From assembly GCA_944989445.1 (NCBI GenBank), contig CALYLW010000010.1:2147234-2211233 (forward strand): a stretch of DNA of 64,000 nucleotides, read 5' to 3'. Position 1 is the first letter of the stretch; every line of letters starts with the position of its first letter. The position numbers and the translations under genes were made by a program. The stretch is from Ampullaceana balthica. Taxonomy: Eukaryota > Mollusca > Gastropoda > Lymnaeidae. Positions 47,201 through 57,299 of this stretch are shown here, piece by piece. The notes under the pieces were generated by a model. That model did no database searches and was not told the DNA's origin. It was given only the letters and a program-made list of their open reading frames with translations.

Positions 47201-47781
47201 GATTTTTGAAAACCATAAAAATAGAGGAAAGTATAAATGAGACAGAAATGTATTACTTCCTTACAAAATGTGCATTGCAAAAACGTCATTTCCACTTATT
47301 TCAATTTTCATGTACTTTAGCAAAGTGAAATAATATTTTAAAGAATTATTGTATTACTCATCGTATCAATAATTTTGTATTAACTTAATAATGTATTTTT
47401 AAACCTTCAAAATGTTTGTATGGTGAGAAAAATATACTAATGTCCGAAGAAAGTCTATCTTTCAAAAAAATTGTTTCAAATTATTTTTATTGTTATTAAA
47501 ATATCAAAGCAAAAGATAACTTAAATTATTATATAAATTATGTATACTAGATACGACACGCCGTGTAGCATACGCTGCAGACTTTCTCATCATAGACAGT
47601 GCAAAGAACGGTGGGGGTGGAGGGTTTGAGAGTATGGACACAAACAGCAGTACGAAGTAATGAAAAAAAAGCGAGTAAACGTGGAGACATGCTTTGTTGT
47701 TACCTGCCCCCCTCCTTTTACTACCACCATCTCTAAAACATAAACTGTGATTGGCCGACCCTAACGAGGGTTAGTCATGTT

Positions 47782-48194
47782 TAGGGTTGTTATTTGCGTG
47801 TTGTTTGTTTGTTGTTTTTTTTTGGCAAACTGGTTATCGATTATGTAAATCCGATTTTGAACCAATTATTGTTTTATAGCTGACTTCATAGAAATTAGGG
47901 GTGCACCGGATTTCGCCTGTGGCTCCGGCAAATCCGGATTCTGGCTTTATTTACAAATCCGGCTCTGGCAGAAATTAGCTTCATAAATCCGGCAAAATCC
48001 GGCTTGCCGGGTTTGCGATAAAATATATATTAATTATAGCTCAGGGAAATCTGGAATCCGGCAATTTTACAAATCCGACTTCTGCTCCGGCCGGATTTCA
48101 CTTCATAAATCCGGCCAAATTAAATTCGATTATCGGTTTCGGAAATTTAAAACCGATTGCCGCTTTCAAATCCGATTATCGTTTAACAGCCTTA
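47782..48194. mobile_element. hAT-type MITE nested in the Helitron (413 bp)
   Basis: The ends are TAGGGTTGTTA and TAACAGCCTTA, with GTCATGTT repeated exactly at 47,774-47,781 and 48,195-48,202. The interior from 47,898 (TAGGGGTGCACCGGATTT) is packed with AATCCGG motifs and may itself be a further nested MITE whose right end I could not define. Confidence 0.75.
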
Positions 48195-48260
48195 GTCATG
48201 TTTGAAAAAGGAGGAAAAGAATGGGCAGAAACAAACATATAAGAAAAAATATTAAAAGAT

Positions 48261-48334
48261 TATTTCCCGCTTGGGTTTGATCCCAGGCCTTCCCGCGTGC
48301 AAGGCTGACGTGATAATCACTACACTACGAATCA
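48261..48334 (-). tRNA. Degenerate tRNA-Val-like sequence
   Basis: On the minus strand, GTAGTGTAGTGATTATCACG matches the D-arm of animal tRNA-Val. An anticodon arm with loop CTTGCAC (reading TGC) and a T-arm-like CTGGG-ATCAAAC-CCAAG follow. The acceptor stem and parts of the anticodon and T stems do not pair, so it is a pseudo-tRNA or a SINE head. Confidence 0.35.
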
Positions 48335-48611
48335 TATGTTATTGTGTGAAGGAAAAACGCAACTGACCGGCAAGTGAACGCAAGAAGACTTGTTGCCACA
48401 ACACTCTTTTTTGTTTTAAGTTTCATCCCACCACGCATGCCAACAGTAAGGGTCATCCGTCATGCTCATTTGCACATGGTCGTTTCGGAGAAATATATAT
48501 ATATAGAATATGATGAAATCTTCTTTCCATATTTTAGTACAGCAATGGATAAATTCATTTTTTTAATTGAAACTGTTTTTCTTATTTTTTTAATCTTCAT
48601 TCAATAATATA

Positions 48612-48760
48612 CGATGTCGAGCCTCGGTGCTGGCAAGGCCCCAGGGGCATTGTGCTAGCTGCACAATCCCTTGCTCGTTAGTGGTTTCTAAATGAAGCCC
48701 GTGAACGCTACGTCACTTGCCCCATAGGCCGTCATGGTCTGAAAAGGGGTTATTATTTGA
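48612..48760 (+). mobile_element. SINE body, plus strand, head missing
   Basis: GGTGCTGGCAAGGCCCCAGG, CTTGCTCGTTAGTGG, GTGAACGCTACGTCACTTGC and CCGTCATGGTCTG match the SINE at 9,470-9,652 in order. The tRNA-like head is not present. Confidence 0.7.
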
Positions 48761-48843
48761 TAAAAAATAAAATATATAAATTTGAAGATTGATTTTTTAA
48801 AGAATGAAGATTAATTTAAACTTAACGATTAAAAAAAAATCTA

Positions 48844-49071
48844 TGTAATAGTGTGCACACCCACACAGCGCCGCACCATGTGCACTGCACCGAGATGCAC
48901 TAGGTATGACTGAGAGTAGAAAGGAAGTAGGAAATAGAGGGAAGAATGACAGTTGAGTGTGCCAAGGAGAGCTGTTCTATTGTTGTGTTGAAAATAAACT
49001 GTTACATATCCTTGCCGGGTGAATTTGACCTTATTGTGTTTTTAAATTAACTTAGCCACCACTCGGCTACA
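48844..49071. mobile_element. Probable solo LTR (228 bp)
   Basis: Starts TGTAATAGTGTG and ends CTCGGCTACA, with TCTA on both sides (48,840-48,843 and 49,072-49,075). AATAAA near 48,992 suits an LTR poly(A) signal on the + strand. The 4-bp duplication is weak evidence by itself. Confidence 0.5.
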
Positions 49072-49075
49072 TCTA

Positions 49076-49859
49076 AATTGACTTTCAATACGGGATGTTT
49101 TATATTTTTTCTGTTGATATTTGGGTATATAAGGCCCTTGAATATGTAAATGTGGTTCATATGCAACGTAATTTTATTCTTTTATTTACATGTGCGTAAT
49201 ATTAAAGTAATTTTATAGTTTTTCAAATTTTATTTTTACCTTTGTTTTAGTGCGTTTATATATATTGTGTATAATCCATGTTTCCATTTTATATTGCTAC
49301 ATGCTTTAAAGCTGAAAAACATGTGCTTCTATAGTGAGTTTACAAAAAGATTGTTATATTCACGTTACCAATTGTGTTTTAATCTATATAAATACAAATA
49401 AACGTTTCATTTTAAAAAATACAATTTTAGCCTCTGATGTAGAAAAATGTTTTTGAAATAATAAAATTCGTTCTTTTTATTTTGCTGTTATGAATAGTTT
49501 GCTTTATTTAAAATTGATCTATTGGTTTGATATTTTTGGGTTAGATTTAAATATTAGTTCAAGAGATATTGTAATTAATCAAAAATATTTATCTGTCGAT
49601 GTTCCTGAGAAATGTCAGCCTTTAGGCAGCTCACTAAAATTGTGGCATATTATTCTAACCACAGTTGTAAGCTGACAGACCCTGATGAGGAGCTCCAAAG
49701 ACCAACATAGAACCATCAGAACAAACTCAGACTGAAACATAATGTGGTGTTGTGTAAGGGGAAAAGCTGGGCTTAACAAAACTGATAGGACCAATCAAAA
49801 CTTTTCATGAGGTTTCATTTAACTGGTTACTCAATCAATAATTGAAAGTGTGATCGACT
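49076..49859. other. AT-rich, no gene recognised
   Basis: T-rich DNA. The open frame at 49,490-49,675 is low complexity and has no known domain. Confidence 0.35.
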
Positions 49860-50450
49860 TTGTTGAGGATTTTCCAGATTAGTGCGGCATGATAACACAC
49901 CAGAAGTTCTTTCAAATAAAATTTTACAGCAACAAAGATGCTCTTAACGTGAGAGTATTCATAGAAGACTGTTGGCTTGTGATTGTGAATTTCTTTAACG
50001 AGACAAAAAAATATGATCTCTTTACCAATCAGCAACGAAATAACTTTTTGGAGAAGAATTATCGTATTGGCTTTTTACACCAGATTCATTGACGATCCAT
50101 CCTCAAAGCATAATAGAAATATTTATTTAGGACGTCTGTATCAATACTAGCCTTATCAGACTACGAAATGCAGAAAGTGAAGTAACATTACCACACTGGG
50201 GACATAGCACAGATTTAAATGCTGCCTTATGCCTTCCTCAGCTGTCATTGAGTGCAAAAACATACTAGAGTCATATTTAAATTGGAAGTGTTCCTGTTCC
50301 AAGCCTGGAAGAGATTGAGATGGATACAAGGATACAAAGATGTTTGGATTAGAAATAAAGGCACTGCTTATTCCAACAAAGAGAGAAATCATGTTCGCTC
50401 TGCAGTCCAGTGCCTAAGAAACAGTTGGTTGTTGCTTATGAGACGTTTGT
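49860..50450 (+). pseudogene. Decayed LINE endonuclease fragment
   Basis: IKFYSNKDALNVRVFIEDCW and the following IVNFFNE parallel KCYSNTDSLTVRVFKGDVGF at 58,010 in the LINE there. After a frameshift, DVCINTSLIRLRNAESEV parallels DVCISTNLIRLQNADIEP. It is the same family as the element at 57,300 but much older, with several frameshifts and no RT. Confidence 0.7.
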
Positions 50451-50516
50451 AGGTGCTATACTCGGGGCATAGAGGCGAACAATTCCCTGTGTCTTGGGCC
50501 ATGGTGTTTGTCTTTT

Positions 50517-51431
50517 TAAATCCCATATATTAACTTCGCGGCCGTCTCATCATCTCATCATCTCTGTCTTGGGCGGGCGGGCGGAAAAAGAAAAGTCGAA
50601 AATGACCCACTTCCAGTGATTCGATCGAGCTGAAATTTGGCACACGGATCTGTCTCACCTAACAATGCATCTTATCGAAATTTCAGATCGATCGAACGTA
50701 CCGTAATTAAATTAATGCATTTTTAGTTTATCCTTATATGAGGTATGTAATTCAAATTCACGGTTTGTTATTGTTTTTCTTCCACTTCCACTTGAGTTTG
50801 AGTTGACGCCGACCGTCGTGCCGACACCCCCTCACGTCTACCCCCATTTACTAAAGACAAGGGACATCACTCGGTGTCAGTCTGTCAATGTTTGTAGCGT
50901 TTGAAAATAATCAATACTGTTAGTTATGTCTCATATATAAGGGATTTATAGTAAAAAAACTTTGTTTTTACGGGTTTATTTTTTAAATCCCTTATATTAA
51001 CTTCGCTGCCGTCTTTCTCTCTCTCTCTCTCTCTCTCTCTGTCATCATCTCTGTCTTGGGCGGGCGGAAAAACAAAAATAAAAACTGACCCACTTTCCGT
51101 GAACCGATCAAGCTGAATTTTGGCACATGGACCCGACTCACCTAACAATGCATCGTATCAAAATTTCAGATCGATCGAACGTACCGTAATTAACTTAATG
51201 CATTTTTAGTTTATCCTTATATGAGGTATGTAATTCAAATTCACAGTTTGTTATTGTTTTTTTTCCACGTGAGTTTGAGTTGACGCTTAGACGTCGACCG
51301 TCGTGCCGACACCCCTCACGTCCCATCCCCCATTAAGAGACAGGGGACATCACTCGGTGTCAATCTGTAAATATTTGTGGCGTTGGAACATAATTAATAC
51401 TTTTAATTATGACTCAAATATAAGGGATTTA
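50517..51431 (+). repeat. Family B repeat, two tandem units
   Basis: Units start TAAATCCCATATATTAACTT at 50,517 and TAAATCCCTTATATTAACTT at 50,984 and end ATATAAGGGATTTA at 50,949 and 51,431. Period about 467 bp. Both contain GATCGATCGAACGTACCGTA and TTATCCTTATATGAGGTATG. A short (CT)n tract lies at 51,016-51,040. Confidence 0.88.
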
Positions 51432-51466
51432 TAGTAGAAAACTTTGTTTTTACGGGTTTGCTTTAT

Positions 51467-53681
51467 TTACCACATTTTTATTAACTCGCTTTCGTTGGGT
51501 ATTGTTTGTCCAAGATTTTTTCAAATCTGCCAACGTAAAATTGAACCACTTCTGATGGTCGTAGAGATCTGAAAATTTTACCACAGATAGATCTTTGATG
51601 TCAATGCATTGTATAAAAATTTCAGATCGATCAAATGTACCGTAATTAAATTATTGAACTTTTAAGTTTATCTTTTCTCTATATAAAAGAATCTGTAACG
51701 TCGACTTTTGTGGACATCTGTGAGTTCTCCCCGTGACCACATCACAATGTTTTTAAAACGTTTGGCGGGCGCTTGTGAGGTGTTTGGTAAAATAAATAGA
51801 GGTAAAAAAATATTTTTAAAAACAAGGTTATTATAAGTGGACTAAAAATAATAAAATAAATATAAGTAAAAAAAAGATTTTTAAAAACCACGTTTTTAGA
51901 AGCGGACTAAAAAGAAGAAAATAATTTAAAACTTGTAAGTTCAAGTACTTCGATTTAATATGACTAAAAACGTGGGGTGGGTTTTTGGTATAAAAATTAA
52001 AGATTTCTAATTTGGAAGGCAAAAGAGAGATCTATAAGTGAGAGAATGAGTGAACCGCATATGTTAAACCTCATAAGCGCCCACCCCACGTTTTTAGTCA
52101 TATTAAATCAAAGTACTTTAACTTATAAGTTTTAAATTATTTTCTTCTTTTTAGTCCGCTTCAAAAAACGTGGTTTTTAAAAATCTTTTTTTTACTTCTA
52201 TTTATTACCACGTTTTTATTAACTCGCTTTCGTTTGGCATTGTTTGTCCAAGATTTTTTCAAATCTGCCAACGTAAAATTGAACCACTGCTGATGGACCT
52301 AGAGATCTGAAAATTTTACCACAGATAGATCTTGGATGACAATGCATTGTATCGAAATTTCAGATCGATCAAATGTACCGTTATTAAATTATTGAACTTT
52401 TAAGTTTATCTATAGTTTATATAAAAGTATCTGTTACGTCGGCTTTTGTTGACATCTGTGAGTTCGCCCCGTGACCACATCAAAATGTTTTTAAAACGTT
52501 GGGCGGGCGCTTGTGAGGTGTTTTGTAAAATAAATAGAGGTAAAAAAATATTTTAAAAAACCAGGTTGTTATAAGTGGACTAAAAATAATAAAATAAATA
52601 GAAGTAAAAAAAAGATTTTTAAAAACCACGTTTTTATAAGCGGACTAAAAAGAAAAAAATAATTTAAAACTTATTAGTTCAAGTAACTCGATTTAATATG
52701 ACTAAAAACGTGGGGTGGGTGTTTGGTATAAAAATTAAAGATTTCTAATTTAGAAGGCAAAAGAGAGATCTATAAGTGAGACAATGAGTGAACCGCATAT
52801 GTTAAACCTCATAAGCGCCCGCCCAAAGTTTTTAGTCATATAAATCGAAGTACTTGAACTTACAAGTTTTAAATTATTTTCTTCTTTTTAAACCTCTTCT
52901 AAAAACTTGGTTTTTAAAAATCCTTTTTTTACTTCTATTTATTACCACGTTTTTATTAACTCGCTTTCGTAGGGCATTGTTTGTCCAAGATTTTTTCAAA
53001 TCTTCCAACGTAAAATTGAACCACTGCTGATGATCCTAGAGATCTGAAAATTTTACCACAGATAGATCTTGGATGACAATGCATTGTATTAAAATTTCAG
53101 ATCGATCAAATGTACCGTTATTAAATTATTGAATTTTTAAGTTTATCTATAGTCTATATAAAAGCATCTGTACCGTCGGCTTTTGTTGACATCTGTGAGT
53201 TCGCCCCGTGACCACATCACAATGTTTTTAAAACGTTGGTGGGCGCTTGTGAGATGTTTGGTAAAATAAATAGAGGTAAAATAATATTTTTAAAAACCAG
53301 GTTGTTATAAGTGGACTAAAAATAATAAAATAAATAGAAGTAAAAAAAAAGATTTTTAAAAACCACGTTTTTATAAGTGGACTAAAAAGAAGAAAATAAT
53401 TTAAAACTTATTAGTTCAAGTACTTCGATTTAATATGACTAAAAACGTGGGGTGGGTGTTTGGTATAAAAATTAAAGATTTCTAATTTAGAAGGCAAAAG
53501 AGAGATCTATAAGTGAGAGAATGAGTGAACCGCATATGTTAAACCTCATAAGCCCCGCCCCACGTTTTTAGTCATATGAAATCGAAGTACTTGAACTTAT
53601 GAGTTTTAAATTATTTTCTTCTTTTTAGTCCGCTTATAAAAACGTGGTTTTTAAAAATCTTTTTTTTTACTTCTATTTATT
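51467..53681 (+). repeat. Family C repeat, three tandem units of ~738 bp with long hairpins
   Basis: Units start TTACCACRTTTTTATTAACTC at about 51,467, 52,203 and 52,942 and end near 53,681. The first third repeats the family A/B core (TTTCAGATCGATCAAATGTA and CCGTAATTAAATTATTGA). The last third is an inverted repeat with arms of about 127 bp (unit 1: 51,855-51,981 and 52,080-52,207) and a ~98-nt loop. The arms contain ACCACGTTTTT and GACTAAAAACGTGGGGTGGG. The array starts directly after family B. Confidence 0.9.
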
Positions 53682-53689
53682 AAGCTTTG

Positions 53690-53930
53690 CAGACCAAATT
53701 CTTTACAGGCCTAGGAGAAGCTTGACGCGAGTTGTTGCAAACCAGTTTCTGTGTGTGCTGTCAGTGCCCCATCATCTGCAAACCAATTCCACTGTTTATT
53801 TCGTCCTTGATGAACAGTGTATTTGACACTTTGGACTCCAAGTAGGTGAAGCTATCCACAACCTCCAATTTTTCATTGTCGATATTGATGGTGGGAGGAG
53901 AACGAGAGACGTTCAGGCATTACTGAAAAA
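53690..53930 (-). pseudogene. LINE RT fragment, minus strand
   Basis: Minus-strand pieces INIDNEKLEVVDSFTYLES and, to the right, CADDGALTAHTETGLQQL match the RT palm and following region of the RTE-like LINE at 46,120. About 20 intervening codons are lost. Short and decayed. Confidence 0.65.
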
Positions 53931-54077
53931 TATTTTTAACGAATTAGGGAGCACAGTGCGAACTATTGTGAAAATGATGTGATCTTAAAGGCGATATAGT
54001 AAATTTAAATTATATCGATGAACTGTATTCCAATAAAAACTATGGAAAATAAGTCATTTTCAATAAAGTTTTTTACA

Positions 54078-54165
54078 AAATAGTGCCGGAGAACAATAAA
54101 GTTGTAATAAAAGTCATGTTATTAAAATACCATTGTTACAACTTTATTGTTCTCCGGCACTATTT
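54078..54165. repeat. Perfect 30-bp inverted repeat hairpin
   Basis: Arms 54,078-54,107 (AAATAGTGCCGGAGAACAAT...) and 54,136-54,165 are exact reverse complements, separated by 28 nt. Could be a tiny fold-back element or a MITE-derived small-RNA hairpin. Confidence 0.9.
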
Positions 54166-54239
54166 AGCATAAAAGAAACCCCAATGCTCTTAAAGAGCTA
54201 AAAATATATGTACAATTTGACATATTTATTATGTTACAG

Positions 54240-54450
54240 ATCAGCGGTACCCACATGTTGGGGGTCGCGACGGGATTTCTGGGGGTCACCAACTGTCGAC
54301 TAAAAATATTCACTATAATGCAAATTTGCTCTATTTTGTTACAAATTTATTTTAAATGACTTATTTACATTTCGTGGGAGTCGCGGGTCACACGGCTCTT
54401 ATAATAAGGGGGCGCCATCCAAAAAAGGTTGGGACCCACTTTTATAGAGA
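54240..54450. mobile_element. Possible hAT-like MITE
   Basis: Left ATCAGCGGTACCCACATG with TTGGGGGTCGCG, right GGTTGGGACCCAC. Blocks resemble hAT ends, but no clean inverted repeat or 8-bp duplication was found. Confidence 0.35.
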
Positions 54451-55689
54451 ATATTCATTATGCTGTGGTGAATACAACAGATGCAAACTTCGTAATGATG
54501 TACAATATTTGACAAAGTTGTCCTAAAAAAAAGTTTAACTTTGAGTTATGTTCATTACCAAATCTTTGGTTGCAAGGAACTAGAGGCTGAAGAGCCCAAG
54601 TACCTGAAATTATTAAAACTCATTGAGTTCTATATGTTCGATAATATCATAACATTGTTTCGGAATCATTAAAGACTATTGATTGAAATGGCAAAAATTA
54701 ATCTTATGTATTGTTTTTAAAGGTCAATGCTTTTGCCAAAGAGCATATTTAAAGAAATCTAAGTTATCAAAGTAAAATATGATTTAAGATATTACGATTT
54801 TGGATTTATAGCTTCATTTGAAACTAGAAATCCGCAAAACTTTGTTAGATAGAGCATCAGTTTTTAACAGAAAAGTAGGAGTTTGTTCAAACCAACTCAA
54901 TTTTAACAAAAGTAAAAAGTATTTTTACTTTATTTAGTTTTCTGTGATAGTTTAACAAAGAGCTGAAACAAACATACGCACATGCAAATCAAACATTAAC
55001 TCAGCTTTATATGTTAGATAAAGTAGCCTCAGCAAATGTTTTAGTGAATGAATTCTTTTGGAGATTTATTTTTCATGTGCTATAAATAGGTTTTCTTAAA
55101 TATAAACAATCTTTTTTTTTAATTTTGATTTAAAACAATAAATATATTATTGTCCAGTATCAAACATGATGAGGAAATTAAAGTTCTCATTAATAATTTT
55201 TGTAAATGCTGACAAAATACAGATTTTACTTTAATCGATGTTTATATCATTGTTTCGCTGATAGCATCTCTAGGTTTACTGTTTCACTAATTCAATTAGG
55301 GTTGGTGTATGTATTTATATCTTAGTATTTTTGAAAGGAAATATTCTTGGGCAGGGCTTCAAAAATAAAAGCCGAACATACTTAACAAACAAACAAACTA
55401 AATCTGACCGTTCATTACCATAAGAAAGTAAGCACGTCCAATTAAACTTGTGCTGGCTTTCCTCCTATAGGGCTAACTCTAGGCTAGCATGTTCGTTGCA
55501 TTATCTAATAAGTAGTAGAATCTAGATGTAAGGAATTTATATCACCACAAAAAGGGTTAATTTAAGAAAAATGATTCACACACATACACAAACTGGCAAA
55601 TCCTACATTATTATTGCATTTTTTACATAGAATATTTTTATCTCATAAATTTATTGTTACTCCCTTTTTTTATCACATCTTATTTAATA
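54451..55689. other. AT-rich, no gene recognised
   Basis: No domain, terminal repeat or clear tandem structure seen. Confidence 0.4.
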
Positions 55690-55795
55690 CTAGCTACGAA
55701 CCGCGGCGTAACATGCGCCGCAGACTTGCTCATAGATAGTGCAAAGAACGGGGGGGGGGAGAACGGACACAAACAGCAGGAATGTGAATGTTCAT
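55690..55795 (-). mobile_element. Helitron 3' end fragment, minus strand
   Basis: On the minus strand the hairpin TGCGGCG-CATGTTA-CGCCGCGG is followed by TTCGTAGCTAG|T at 55,690. The adjoining GTGCAAAGAACGG block matches 47,599. The element is cut off near 55,795 where LINE sequence begins. Confidence 0.65.
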
Positions 55796-55799
55796 TATC

Positions 55800-57290
55800 T
55801 TTTGGGTCGAGCTGTTAGGTTCTTAGAACCCGGTTCATTTTATCGCAAGCGATCCTCATCAAGCGGACATCGCAATAGAGGTACTCCTCTGCAGGTACCG
55901 GTACTTCTCCCTCCAAATTTCCACACAGCTTGGGGCACTCTTCAAGTACGTAGGCCACCTTATCCACCGGGTGGCCACACAGCCGACAGGCCAGTTCCCT
56001 TCTAGTGTTAAATTTGTACAAGTAGCTTCGTATGGGACAATTTTCAGTTATCACTCTTGTTATGAGCGTCTGATTGCTACGTCCAATTCCCCACCATAAG
56101 TCACTTTTGCTCGGTTGCGGCAATGTACTGGTATACTTTTCTGACCGTGCTTCCAGATGCCCAGCCCTGTAGCTATTTCTTTTGGAAGTGGTCTTTAAGC
56201 CACGATCTGACCTCCAGCTGGGTCATCGGGCGGTCAGGTTGGGGCTGAGCTGACCCATCTCTTGCTCGTCTATAAACCCTGTCTGAATGAGGCTCGCCAA
56301 TGTGCCCAGTGATATACTGAAGGACTACTTTTCCGGCTCGTACTAGAATTTCATCTACTGTTTCCAAAATGACACTGACCGTTGTCGCCTCCAGAGAGGA
56401 TCGACCCACAGTCTCAAGCGAAAACAGTTAGTCGGTGAAGACTACGACGGTCGGGAAAACCTTTCTTCTTGCTAGACGTCGGTGTACTTCTTTCAAACCC
56501 CTGCAGATCACATCCAGTTCGGCGTCGTGACTACTGTATGCAAATCCGCATGGTCCTGACAGTTCAGTACTGTCACTGTCAGGTCCAGGATGGAGGTATT
56601 GAATTAGTACTCCGTATCCACTTCTGGCATCCTTGAAACGTAAGCCGTCCGTGAAGGCTCTAACCACGCTGTAGCCATAAGCCTCGATTGTCTTCAGAGT
56701 CTCGTTTCCCTGTAGCTCAACAAGACTGGCTTTTGTCACCGCCGTACTTGCCAGTGTCAAACGTAGCTCAGGCAAGTCAAAGCTTTCATTTGGTGCTCGA
56801 GCAGGGACCAGGTGCATTCCTTCCCTATGCTTGGTTATGGGTGTGAGTCTTCTATTTCGTGGACCGTATCCATAAAGAATGGTCTTTTCAGTCGTTTCCT
56901 ATTTACCCATCGGTCTTGCAATTGGAAGCAAAGTTCATCATGCTCCAACCTACGGTATCGCTCCACCGTGGTCATGAATGATTTTTCTCGCCTTATTCGA
57001 CAGGGGTTCGACGTTTGACATAATTTCTACGGCGGCTGTGGGTGTCGTACTCAACGCCCCGCATACAAAACGTATAGCTTGGTTTTGTATTCGGTCCAGT
57101 CCCTCCAGAGCCGTACGGCTCGCAAAAGCCTGGACCGGAAGGTTGTAGTCAATGGCACCCTTCACACTACCGAGATAGAGAGCTCTCAGTAGTCTTTTGT
57201 TCGCACCCCAACTAGTGCTAGCTAGTTTCTTCACCAATGACAGTTTTGCTGTGGCATTGGCGCACAAATAACGCACATGATTATGTAGTT
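55800..57290 (-). pseudogene. LINE 3' half: RT C terminus, RNase H, zinc motif
   Basis: Minus strand, right to left. First the post-RT region (LASTSWGANKRLLRALYLGS, about 57,215), then an RNase H domain with AFTDGLRFKDARSGYGVLI (first Asp), HDAELDVICRGL (Glu), VVVFTD (second Asp) and LQYITGHIGEPHSD (about 56,650-56,300). A terminal zinc-like segment CRLCGHPVDKVAYVLEECP lies at about 55,990. An RNase H domain places it among I/Jockey-type LINEs. Frameshifts separate the parts. The RT core and endonuclease are absent on this strand, but an oppositely oriented 5' half adjoins at 57,300. Confidence 0.8.
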
Positions 57291-57299
57291 GAAGGAAGG

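Larger units (their letters stand above)
47547..48507 (-). mobile_element. Non-autonomous Helitron, minus strand, with nested insert
   Basis: The minus-strand 3' end is a hairpin region (TGCAGCGTATGCTACACGGC) followed by GTCGTATCTAG|T at 47,547. The 5' end TCTATATATATATATTTC lies at about 48,507, although the preceding base is T where A is expected. A hAT MITE (47,782-48,194) and a tRNA-like stretch lie inside. Same family as 18,208 and 55,690. Confidence 0.6.

Noticed and set aside
53025..53060. Hammerhead-ribozyme-like CTGATGA...GAAA in family C repeats
   Set aside because: CTGATGATCC...CTGAAAA has the two conserved strings, but the bases between them do not form stem II, and the other two units read CTGATGG. 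No cleavage-site helix was found.
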